This document shows positions 1 to 6,522 of a stretch of 8,420 nt of DNA, in pieces. Where the stretch lies: the NCBI GenBank assembly GCA_027295555.1, contig JAPUKT010000442.1, forward strand, positions 1-8,420, written 5' to 3'. Each line of letters starts with the position of its first letter. The first letter of the stretch is position 1. Position numbers and translations under genes: made by a program. The stretch comes from Deltaproteobacteria bacterium. GTDB lineage: Bacteria; Myxococcota_A; Polyangia; Polyangiales; Houyiibacteriaceae. The notes beneath the pieces were generated by a model. That model was given only the letters and a program-made list of their open reading frames with translations, was not told where the DNA came from and made no database searches.

Positions 1-1
1 C

Positions 2-319
2 TCGCTCAACGTGAACGCCGACATGGTGGCCGGAAAAGTCGCCGAAGCCCTTCACGCGCGGAAGTTCGTCATTCTCACCGACATCGAAGGCGTGCACGGG
101 AGAGACGGCGAGGTCGTGAGCTCTCTCAGCTCCGGTGAAATCGACGCCTTGAAGCTCGACGGTGTCATCCAGGGTGGGATGATTCCCAAGGTCGAGTGCG
201 CCCTCGATGCGCTGTCAGCCGGCGTTTGCAAGGCACACATCATCGACGGCCGGGTGCGGCACGCGGTGCTGCTCGAGATCTTCACCGATCAAGGCATCGG
301 CACCGAGATCACGCGCTGA
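2..319 (+). CDS. argB: Acetylglutamate kinase, C-terminal part (5' end outside window)
   Basis: This is the last 105 codons of N-acetylglutamate kinase, which phosphorylates N-acetyl-L-glutamate with ATP in the second step of arginine synthesis, in the cytoplasm. The reading frame is open from base 2, so the GTG at 11 (in SLNVNAD) is an internal Val codon and not a start. Visible family motifs are the Asn-Ala-Asp segment (NADMVAG), the strand ILTDIEGV, the lysine loop QGGMIPKVE, and the C-terminal HIIDGRVRHAVLLEIFTDQG followed by IGTEI, all normal for amino-acid-kinase-fold ArgB. The C-terminal H..LLE.FTDxGIGT pattern is typical of hexameric ArgB enzymes that respond to arginine; feedback inhibition here is inferred only. 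It ends normally in TGA, 68 bases before the chosen argD start, and heads the visible arginine gene run. Identity is secure despite truncation. Confidence 0.93.
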   Translation, partial: SLNVNADMVAGKVAEALHARKFVILTDIEGVHGRDGEVVSSLSSGEIDALKLDGVIQGGMIPKVECALDALSAGVCKAHIIDGRVRHAVLLEIFTDQGIGTEITR

Positions 320-387
320 GCGAACGTCGGCCGGGGTCGACGCCCTTCTGCAATGGTGGTATGTCGCGGGCTTCCCTAGAGCACACC

Positions 388-1599
388 ATGACCAGGCAGG
401 ATGACATGCTTCGCACCGCGAAAGAGGTTCAGCTCGGCAACTACGCCCCGGCGCCGGTCGTCTTGACGCACGGGCGTGGGCGTCGCGTCACCGATGCATC
501 CGGCCGCGAGTACCTGGACCTATCGGGGGGCATTTCCGTGCTTTCGGTGGGCCACAGCCATCCGACGCTCGCCGCGGCGATCGGGGAGCAGGCCGCGCGC
601 CTGATGCACGTGTCGAACCTCTTCTACAACGATCGCGCTATCGAGCTCGCCGAGGCGATCTGCGCGCGCACCCCGTTCGACAAGGTGTACTTCTGCAACA
701 GCGGCTCCGAAGCAAACGAGGCGCTGTTGAAGCTCGCCCGGCGCTACCACTACGACCGCGGCGATGAAAAGCGGGTGCAGTTCGTCTCGACCTACAATAG
801 CTTTCACGGTCGAACCATGGGCTCGCTCTCGCTCACGGGGCAGACCAAGTACCACAAAGGGATGGCACCGCTCCTCGAGGGTGTGCGCTTCATCGACTTC
901 AACGACCTCGCGGCGCTGGACACGGCGGTGACGGATGAGACTGCGGCCGTCATTTTCGAGCCCGTGCAAGCCGAGGGTGGGATCATCGTCGCAACGCCGG
1001 AGTTCATCCAAGGCGCGCGGCGCATCTGCGACGAACGTGGCGCGTTGCTCTTTCTCGACGAGATCCAAACCGGCTACGCGCGTACCGGCAGGTTCCTTGC
1101 CCAGGAATGGTTCGACGTGGTGCCCGATGCATGCTCGTTCGCCAAAGGAATCGGCGGCGGTTTTCCGCTGGGCGCGATGGCGGTGACCGAGCGCCTCGCA
1201 GGGGGCCTTCCCCCAAGCAGCCATGCAAGCACGTTTGGCGGCAACCCGCTGGCATGCGCCGCGGGCCTTGCAGTCCTTTACATCATCGAGGAAGAGGGCC
1301 TGATCGAGAACGCCAACCGATTGGGCGAATATCTCGCGAACCGGCTTCACGAAATCAACGAGCGGCTGCCCAGCACCGCCGGAACGCGGGGGCTCGGCCT
1401 CTTGCAGGGGCTCGTGCTCGCCGATGACGTCGACCCCGCGGCAACGCTCGACGCGATTTTTTCGGCGGGGCTTCTCCTCACTTTGGCGGGCGGCAATGTC
1501 ATTCGGATTTCGCCGTCGTTGAATGTGACCCAGGAAGAGCTCGACGAGGGCCTTGCCGTTTTGGAACCGATCCTCGTCAACGCTCCGAGGAAGACATGA
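388..1599 (+). CDS. argD: Acetylornithine aminotransferase
   Basis: A 403-residue class III PLP-dependent aminotransferase. It converts N-acetylglutamate 5-semialdehyde and glutamate to N-acetylornithine and 2-oxoglutarate in the cytoplasm. The phosphate-binding loop is at CNSGSEANE (about 103-111), substrate-contacting FHGR at 139-142, the PLP-ring aspartate D224 in FLDEIQTG, the Schiff-base lysine K253 in SFAKGIGGG, and the second-subunit phosphate segment STFGGNPLA at 281-289. Length matches the family (about 400). The frame is open upstream to 196, but homology begins only near NYAPAPVVL (18-26). ATG 388 was chosen; in-frame ATGs at 361 and 406 are alternatives, the latter preceded by CAGGA. 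No strong ribosome site marks any of them. EPVQAEGG (191-198) has Ala where EPIQGEGG is usual. Its stop overlaps the argF start. The related activities in lysine synthesis (succinyl-diaminopimelate) or ornithine use are possible, but the arg context favours argD. Confidence 0.95.
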   Translation: MTRQDDMLRTAKEVQLGNYAPAPVVLTHGRGRRVTDASGREYLDLSGGISVLSVGHSHPTLAAAIGEQAARLMHVSNLFYNDRAIELAEAICARTPFDKVYFCNSGSEANEALLKLARRYHYDRGDEKRVQFVSTYNSFHGRTMGSLSLTGQTKYHKGMAPLLEGVRFIDFNDLAALDTAVTDETAAVIFEPVQAEGGIIVATPEFIQGARRICDERGALLFLDEIQTGYARTGRFLAQEWFDVVPDACSFAKGIGGGFPLGAMAVTERLAGGLPPSSHASTFGGNPLACAAGLAVLYIIEEEGLIENANRLGEYLANRLHEINERLPSTAGTRGLGLLQGLVLADDVDPAATLDAIFSAGLLLTLAGGNVIRISPSLNVTQEELDEGLAVLEPILVNAPRKT

Positions 1600-2510
1600 C
1601 CCTGCGGCACTTCCTCACGATCTCGGACTTTACCCACGACGAGCTCATCCAGCTGCTCGACCGCGCTTCCGCGCTCAAGGCACTCCGCGGCACATCCGAG
1701 CACCCGAAACCGCTCGATGGCAAGTCCATCGCAATCGTGTTCGAGAAGGCGTCCACCCGAACTCGCTTGTCTTTCGAGGTCGGGATTCACGAGCTCGGTG
1801 CGCTTCCGGTGACGCTGATTTCCAAGGATACTCAGCTTGGCCGGGGTGAGCCGATCGAAGATACCGCTCGAATGCTGAGCGGTTACGTGCACGGGGTCGT
1901 CTACCGAACCTTCGGCCACGATCGACTCGAAAGGCTCGCCCAGAGCTCGACCATCCCGGTGGTCAACGGGCTTTCCGATCGCTTTCATCCTTGTCAATTG
2001 CTCGCCGACCTGATGACGGTTCGGCAGAGCTTTGGGCCCTCGCTGAAAGATGTTCGCGTCGCGTGGATCGGCGATGGCAACAACATGGCGCATTCGTGGA
2101 TCGTCTCGGCCGCGGTCGCCGGCTTCGAGCTTGCACTCGCGTGTCCGTCCGGATATCAGCCCGACGCGAAGATCCTCGCCGACGCTCGCGCGCGCGGTGC
2201 CAACATCCGCCTCGTCGAGCGCCCTGAAGAAGCGGCCGAGGGCGTCAGGGTCATCACGACCGACGTCTGGGCGAGCATGGGCCAGGAGGGTGAAGCCAAG
2301 GAGCGGCAGGACGCCTTTTCCGGCTTCGTCGTCGACGATGGCATCATGGAGCGCGCCGACTCGGACGCGATTTTCCTCCATTGCCTGCCCGCTCATCGCG
2401 GTGAAGAGGTGAGCGCATCGGTCATCGACGGTGTTCAGTCCCGGGTTTGGGACGAGGCCGAGAACCGCCTTCACACCCAGAAGGCACTCCTAGAGTGGCT
2501 GATTGCGTAA
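1596..2510 (+). CDS. argF: Ornithine carbamoyltransferase
   Basis: A 304-residue anabolic ornithine transcarbamylase that joins carbamoyl phosphate and ornithine to make citrulline; cytoplasmic, trimeric in the family. The carbamoyl-phosphate loop STRTR is at 53-57 (inside FEKASTRTRLSFE), HPCQLLADL at 131-139, the nucleotide-fold-like GDGNNMAHSW at 159-168, the ornithine loop DVWASMGQE at 223-231 and the catalytic HCLP at 262-265. All key residues are present and length is normal (about 300-310). The start ATG overlaps the argD stop as ATGA, and a good ribosome site (GAGGAAG) lies just upstream inside argD, so translation is probably coupled to argD. The arg run then breaks: the next gene, 43 bases on, is a J-domain protein and not argG. 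Confidence 0.97.
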   Translation: MTLRHFLTISDFTHDELIQLLDRASALKALRGTSEHPKPLDGKSIAIVFEKASTRTRLSFEVGIHELGALPVTLISKDTQLGRGEPIEDTARMLSGYVHGVVYRTFGHDRLERLAQSSTIPVVNGLSDRFHPCQLLADLMTVRQSFGPSLKDVRVAWIGDGNNMAHSWIVSAAVAGFELALACPSGYQPDAKILADARARGANIRLVERPEEAAEGVRVITTDVWASMGQEGEAKERQDAFSGFVVDDGIMERADSDAIFLHCLPAHRGEEVSASVIDGVQSRVWDEAENRLHTQKALLEWLIA

Positions 2511-2519
2511 GCTGCGCGC

Positions 2520-2525
2520 TACAGT
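2520..2525 (+). promoter_or_regulatory. Possible -10 element before the chaperone module
   Basis: TACAGT lies in the 43-base gap between argF and the J-domain gene and matches TATAAT at 4 of 6 positions. No convincing -35 is seen 16-18 bases upstream, which would fall inside the end of argF. A purine-rich stretch GAGGGGGGAG at 2531-2540 could be the ribosome site, but is 13 bases from the ATG, longer than usual. Weak evidence only; the module could instead be read through from argF. Confidence 0.22.
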
Positions 2526-2553
2526 GTGATGAGGGGGGAGCACTAGCGAGTCG

Positions 2554-3984
2554 ATGCCAGAGGAGAAGATCCCACGACTCGTCGAGGGGGCCGACGCGAG
2601 GGCTCACGACATCGGCGCGAAGGAAGGGTTCGTGCATTCGTGCATCGACGGGATCCTCAACGTAGAAGACATCGCCGACGTCACGGTGCTGCCGACCGAA
2701 GAAGTGGTGGAGGTGATCGAGCACTTGATCTCGCTCGACCTCATCGGGTGGGTAGAGCCCAAGGGGTCGAGCGCGCCTCCCGAGACCGATGTCGCGGAGG
2801 ATGCCGAGCTCCCTGAGGACGTTCAGAAGCAGATCCTCGAGGCCTTCCAAAGGGCCGACAAGCTCAATCACTACGAGCGTCTCGGAGTGGCCGTCAACGC
2901 TGACCGGCAGGAAATCCGAAAGGCCTACTTTGCGCTTTCGAAGACCTTCCACCCGGACGCCTACTACGGAAAGCGGCTCGGATCGTTTCAATCGAAGATG
3001 GAGGCGGTTTTTCGCAAGATCACCGACTCTTACGAGGCGATTGGGCGCCCGAAGAAGCGGGAAGCCTACGATCGGTATCTGCAGCAGCAAATCGCGGTGA
3101 ACGCGGCGGAAAAGCAGATGAACCGCGTCGAGCGACGAGCCCAAGCCATGACCAGGGCCCTCTCCAAGGTCCCGGTTGCCGAGAAAAGTCCCGCTCCCGC
3201 CTCAGGCGATTGGACGTCTACTGAAACTCCGGACCCGACCCCGATCCGTGAGAGTGCCCCGCCGGCGCGCTCCGTCGTTCCTGGGTCTCCCGAGCACGAG
3301 CGCATGGAGCGTAAGCGCGAGCTTCTCGAACGGCGGCTCGTGGGCAGGGCCAAGCGGCAGCCCAAAAAGCGGACAAGTTCGATTCCCTTCCCGAGTGTGC
3401 GGGTCGGGAAGAAGGCGGCGCTGAGGGACCTCACCCGATCGCTCAAGGATACCGCCGTGCTCACCGGCGGCGTGGACCGGGCAGAGCGCCACATCGACAA
3501 CGCGCGTATTGCGGAAGCCCATGGCAATCTGGCCGCAGCTGCCGCGTCCTTGCGCATGGCGATCGCGCTCGATTCGAATAGCCGAGGGCTTCAGGAACAG
3601 TATCGCCGCGTGAACTCGAACCTGCGTGTTGAGTTGCTCGACATCCACCGCGAGCAGGCCAAGTACGAGGAAGAGAACAACCTCTGGGCAGCGGCGAGCA
3701 TCTCGTGGGCGAAAGTGACCGAGGCTGCGCCCGATGATCCCGAGGCTCCACGCCGTGCTGCCAAGGCGCTAATGACCGCGGGAGGAGACCTCCGGAAGGC
3801 CCGTGACTTCGCCCAACAGAGCCTCGAGCTCAAGCCCGATTCGCTCGATACGCGGCTGCTTTTAGCCCGGATCTACATCGATGCCGGGATGGACCAGAGC
3901 GCCGCCAAAGAGCTCACGGAGGCCGCAAAGCTGGACCCAGGCCACGAGATGGTGAAAAATCTCAGAAAGCAGCTCGAGGGGTGA
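2554..3984 (+). CDS. J-domain co-chaperone with N-terminal helical domain and C-terminal TPR repeats
   Basis: A 476-residue, non-canonical (class III) J-domain protein, with no glycine/phenylalanine-rich stretch, zinc-finger or DnaJ C-terminal domain. Residues 25-67 form a small helical, possibly winged-helix-like domain starting FVHSCIDG. An acidic linker follows (77-90), then the J domain at about 105-173 with an intact HPD motif at 133-135 and the closing pattern K-R-E-A-Y-D. Residues 185-290 are basic and proline/serine-rich, with two charged helical stretches. From about 310 to the end are TPR-like helix pairs (for example GNLAAAAASLRMAIALDSN, and the last near 433-465). J domains stimulate Hsp70 ATPase through HPD; the partner is presumably the DnaK encoded 36 bases downstream. 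TPRs suggest client or scaffold binding (inferred). No signal peptide or membrane segment is seen, so it should be cytoplasmic. ATG 2554 is the first good in-frame start. No gene name is recognised. Confidence 0.88.
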   Translation: MPEEKIPRLVEGADARAHDIGAKEGFVHSCIDGILNVEDIADVTVLPTEEVVEVIEHLISLDLIGWVEPKGSSAPPETDVAEDAELPEDVQKQILEAFQRADKLNHYERLGVAVNADRQEIRKAYFALSKTFHPDAYYGKRLGSFQSKMEAVFRKITDSYEAIGRPKKREAYDRYLQQQIAVNAAEKQMNRVERRAQAMTRALSKVPVAEKSPAPASGDWTSTETPDPTPIRESAPPARSVVPGSPEHERMERKRELLERRLVGRAKRQPKKRTSSIPFPSVRVGKKAALRDLTRSLKDTAVLTGGVDRAERHIDNARIAEAHGNLAAAAASLRMAIALDSNSRGLQEQYRRVNSNLRVELLDIHREQAKYEEENNLWAAASISWAKVTEAAPDDPEAPRRAAKALMTAGGDLRKARDFAQQSLELKPDSLDTRLLLARIYIDAGMDQSAAKELTEAAKLDPGHEMVKNLRKQLEG

Positions 3985-4020
3985 TGTGGGTGCTGCATTC
4001 GAGCGCTCGGAAAGAGGGGT

Positions 4021-5853
4021 ATGGCAAGAGTCATAGGGATTGACCTAGGAACGTTCAACTCGTGCGTTACCGTCGTCGAAAGCGGCACGCCCGTCGTCAT
4101 CGCCAATCGCGGAGGGTACAAGGTGACTCCGTCGATGGTCGCTGTCACCGAGGGTGGCAAGCGATTGGTCGGGCACATCGCGAAACGGCAAGCGGTCACC
4201 AACGCCGAGAACACCGTCTTCGCCGCGAAGCGGCTGATCGGGCGCAAGTGGGATACCCCACAGGTGAAGAACGCGATTCAGACTTGTCCGTTCCACATCG
4301 TCGAGGGCCCTCACGGGGACTGCCGCATCAAGATGCGCGACAAGGTTTACAGCATCCCCGAGGTCAGCGCGATGGTGCTCCAAGAGATGAAGATGGTCGC
4401 CGAGGATTATCTCGGCGAGGAGATCCAAAAGGTCGTCGTGACGGTGCCCGCATACTTCAACGACAACCAGCGCCAAGCGACGAAGGACGCCGGGGCCATC
4501 GCTGGCCTCGATGTCATCCGCATCATCAACGAGCCGACTTCGGCTGCGCTTGCCTTCGGCTTCGGCAAGAACATCGACCGGACGGTCGCAGTCTTCGACC
4601 TTGGCGGCGGGACGTTCGATATCTCTATCCTGGAGATTTCGAGCTCCGGGGTGTTCAGGGTCATCAGCACGGCGGGCGACACGTTCCTCGGCGGTGAAGA
4701 CTTCGACCAGCGCGTCATCGATTGGCTGGTAGAAGGGTTTCAGCACGAGCACGGCATCGACCTCCGCCAAGACCGCATGGCCTTGCAGCGCTTGAAAGAC
4801 GCCGCGGAAAAGGCGAAGTGCGAGCTGTCGGCGGTGACCGAGACCGAGGTCAATCTGCCGTTCATCATCTCCAGCACCAGGAACGAGGCGTTGCACCTTC
4901 AGCGTTTGCTCACGCGGGCGACGCTCGAGGAGCTAACGGCGGACTTGATCGACCGCACGGTTCAGATCTGCGAGTTGACGCTTGGGGAGGCCGGTCTTGA
5001 TAAGGACGAGCTCGAGGACATCATCCTCGTGGGCGGGATGACCCGCATGCCGAAAGTGCAGGAACGGGTCAGCAACTTCTTCCAGCGCGACCCTTGCAAG
5101 GGCGTGCATCCGGACGAGGTCGTGGGTCTCGGCGCTTCCATTCAAGGCGCTGCGCTCGTCGACGAGACGCACGAGATGGACATGGTGCTCTTGGACGTCA
5201 CGCCGCACACGCTCGGCATCATGGTCGTCGGTGGCTACTTCGAGGAGCTCATCGTGCAGAACACCACCGTTCCGACGTCGCGTAGCAAGCCGTTCACCAC
5301 GGTGCGGGACAATCAGACAGCCGTGAAGATCCTCGTCTTGCAAGGCGAGTCGCGGCGCGCCGAAGACAACGAGCTTCTGGGTGAGTTCATTCTCACGGGG
5401 CTTCGCCGCGCGTCGGCAGGGGAGCTCGAGGTCGAGGTCACCTTCGAGATCAACGCCGACGGTATCGTGAGCGTGCACGCCAAAGACGTGGAGACGGGCA
5501 AGGAACAGTCGATCACCGTGACGGCGACCAGTGGACTCACCGAGGACGAGATCGACGACATGATGACCGATGCGTCCGACTATGAGGTGACCCGGCGCGG
5601 GGACGAGGCGTCCGAGCAAGTACGACAGGAGGCCGAGACCCTCATCGCTGAGATCGAGCGCTTGTTCCCGGAGGTGGAGCAGATCGTCGCCGGAAGCGAT
5701 TTCGGCCGCGATGCGATCGACAAAGCCAAGGGGGTGATCGACAACGCGCGGACGCTGCTGGAGCGAGGCGACATTGCGGGTCTCAAGGACGAGCTGGAGT
5801 CGCTCGGCCGTACACAGCGCATGTTCAAGGGCGTGGTGGGCAAGTCGGCGTAA
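4021..5853 (+). CDS. DnaK-type Hsp70 chaperone, specialised paralogue
   Basis: A 610-residue Hsp70 that binds and releases unfolded or specific client proteins in an ATP cycle. The ATPase domain (1-385) has catalytic K70 (FAAKRLIGR), P143 (VPAYFND), E171 (INEPTSAA), DLGGGTFD at 193-200 and ILVGGMTRMP at 335-344. The linker MVLLDVTP (388-395) leads to the beta substrate-binding domain (393-504) and an alpha lid to about 603. R167, N170 and T173, which contact the J domain in E. coli DnaK, are kept. Oddities: phosphate loop 1 reads GIDLGTFNS, with Phe12 where Thr is near-universal; the residues equivalent to E. coli E402, M404 and A429 are Met401, Val403 and Val428; and the roughly 30-residue acidic tail is missing. 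A strong ribosome site (AGAGGGG) precedes the ATG. No grpE is nearby. These changes and the unusual J partner suggest a dedicated paralogue and not the housekeeping DnaK, so no symbol is given. Confidence 0.93.
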   Translation: MARVIGIDLGTFNSCVTVVESGTPVVIANRGGYKVTPSMVAVTEGGKRLVGHIAKRQAVTNAENTVFAAKRLIGRKWDTPQVKNAIQTCPFHIVEGPHGDCRIKMRDKVYSIPEVSAMVLQEMKMVAEDYLGEEIQKVVVTVPAYFNDNQRQATKDAGAIAGLDVIRIINEPTSAALAFGFGKNIDRTVAVFDLGGGTFDISILEISSSGVFRVISTAGDTFLGGEDFDQRVIDWLVEGFQHEHGIDLRQDRMALQRLKDAAEKAKCELSAVTETEVNLPFIISSTRNEALHLQRLLTRATLEELTADLIDRTVQICELTLGEAGLDKDELEDIILVGGMTRMPKVQERVSNFFQRDPCKGVHPDEVVGLGASIQGAALVDETHEMDMVLLDVTPHTLGIMVVGGYFEELIVQNTTVPTSRSKPFTTVRDNQTAVKILVLQGESRRAEDNELLGEFILTGLRRASAGELEVEVTFEINADGIVSVHAKDVETGKEQSITVTATSGLTEDEIDDMMTDASDYEVTRRGDEASEQVRQEAETLIAEIERLFPEVEQIVAGSDFGRDAIDKAKGVIDNARTLLERGDIAGLKDELESLGRTQRMFKGVVGKSA

Positions 5854-5856
5854 GGG

Positions 5857-6477
5857 ATGAGCTCGGGCATCCGCGAATCGAGTGGTTCCGTTTTCCCGAG
5901 TGTTCTGGGTGCTGACGGCGACATCGATTTGACCGGCGGGCTCGCGTCTAAGGCGGAGGACGAGCGTCCTACGATCCGCCCCTCGGGCGACGCTTGGGTC
6001 ATCGATCGCGATCGACGGAGTCTTCCGCCTCCCCCCGCTGCACAGTCCGCCTCCCCAGACCGGCCGCCTGCGGTGCTTGACGAAGGCTCGACTGCGACGC
6101 GAGACGAGGTTCATCACGCGATCGCGGATCGCTTTGCGCTCGGAGACTATGCAGCAGCGTTGAGCGCTGCCGAGCTCCAGCTCGGCCGAGAGCCGGAGGA
6201 TGAGGAAGCCCGGCGGTACGCCGAGAGCAGTCGGGAACGGCTCGAGGTTCGATACGCGACCCGCATCGGGTCACTCGATTACATCTTCAACGTCTCGGTG
6301 CCGGCCGCGAAGATCAAATGGCTCGGCCTCGACCACCAGGCGGCGTTTCTGCTGTCCTTGGTGGACGGCCAGACGACCGTGGGCGAGGTCCTCGACCTCT
6401 GCCAGATGGGCAGGCTCGAGGCGCTCCGCGTCTTTACCGAGCTCCTCGATGCCAAAGCCATCGAGCGCGTGGCGTAG
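5857..6477 (+). CDS. Unrecognised 206-residue protein: disordered N-terminus, TPR-like helices, 'VDG' helical domain
   Basis: No named family is recognised, though the C-terminal pattern (RIGSLDYIF, WLGLDHQAAFLLSLVDG, then LEALRVFTELL) resembles uncharacterised proteins I recall from Myxococcota. Residues 1-80 are Ser/Pro/Asp-rich and probably disordered. Residues 83-130 form a TPR-like helix pair (IADRFALGDYAAALSAAELQ and the following Glu/Arg-rich helix). Residues 136-160 look like a short beta-rich connector, and 163-205 form a small helical domain that aligns without gaps to residues 25-67 of the J-domain protein two genes upstream. There is no signal peptide or membrane segment. The ATG lies 3 bases after the DnaK stop with AAGGG touching the start, too close for a normal ribosome site, so translation is probably coupled to dnaK. 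Tight linkage and the shared domain imply a role as adaptor or accessory factor of this Hsp70; that is inference. Confidence 0.85.
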   Translation: MSSGIRESSGSVFPSVLGADGDIDLTGGLASKAEDERPTIRPSGDAWVIDRDRRSLPPPPAAQSASPDRPPAVLDEGSTATRDEVHHAIADRFALGDYAAALSAAELQLGREPEDEEARRYAESSRERLEVRYATRIGSLDYIFNVSVPAAKIKWLGLDHQAAFLLSLVDGQTTVGEVLDLCQMGRLEALRVFTELLDAKAIERVA

Positions 6478-6478
6478 C

Positions 6479-6503
6479 CCGCCTCCTTGCACCAGGTGGG
6501 CGG
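6479..6503 (+). other. Imperfect hairpin between chaperone module and argG
   Basis: Directly after the stop of the third module gene, CCGCCTCC (6479-6486) can pair with GGTGGGCGG-type sequence ending at 6503. The stem is five G-C pairs, one G-U wobble, one mismatch and a closing G-C, around a 9-base loop. No T-run follows, so it is not a classical intrinsic terminator. The candidate argG -35 element lies in the loop. It may attenuate read-through from the chaperone module. Confidence 0.3.
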
Positions 6504-6514
6504 AACACTACCAT
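6487..6514 (+). promoter_or_regulatory. Candidate argG promoter giving a leaderless or near-leaderless mRNA
   Basis: TTGCAC (6487-6492, 3 of 6 to TTGACA) and TACCAT (6509-6514, 4 of 6 to TATAAT) are separated by 16 bases in the only gap before argG. Transcription would be expected to start about 6-8 bases after the -10, at about 6521-6522, immediately before the argG ATG at 6523. The bases just before that ATG (CATCTCGGGCC) contain no ribosome-binding sequence, which fits a leaderless transcript. Confidence 0.4.
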
Positions 6515-6522
6515 CTCGGGCC

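Noticed and set aside
11..13. GTG at 11 as the start of a 102-residue protein
   Set aside because: The frame is open to the window edge and SLNVNAD is an internal motif of acetylglutamate kinase, so this is a truncated argB and not a short gene.
325..342. Short inverted repeat CGTCG/CGACG between argB and argD
   Set aside because: Only five paired bases with an 8-base loop and no T-run; chance is likely at this GC content.
196..387. N-terminal extension of argD by 64 residues
   Set aside because: The frame is open but overlaps the end of argB; the extension is Arg-rich and unlike any ArgD, and homology begins after residue 15 of the 388 start.
320..387. ArgR-type operator or promoter before argD
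   Set aside because: No AT-rich ARG-box-like palindrome was found, and -10/-35 matches such as TATGTC at 360 were too weak to report.
1000..1002. ArgD EPVQAEGG (Ala for Gly) as a sign of altered enzyme activity
   Set aside because: It is a small conservative change near the motif; all PLP-binding and catalytic residues are intact, so nothing can be concluded.
1347..2474. Long minus-strand open frame (375 codons) across argF
   Set aside because: It lies opposite a clearly functional argF with all catalytic motifs. Long antisense frames are expected in high-GC coding DNA, and its translation shows no recognisable family.
2629..2644. Tandem 8-base repeat TTCGTGCA inside the J-protein gene
   Set aside because: It is only two copies within coding sequence, in an alignable segment (FVHSC); there is no sign that it is a functional repeat or slippage site.
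4933..6117. Long minus-strand open frame (394 codons) across dnaK and the start of the next gene
   Set aside because: It spans two well-supported plus-strand genes, and its Arg/His/Leu-rich product is typical of a mirror frame.
6487..6522. TTG 6487 as the argG start
   Set aside because: It would add 12 residues with no similarity to ArgG, and the ATG at 6523 gives the standard N-terminus.
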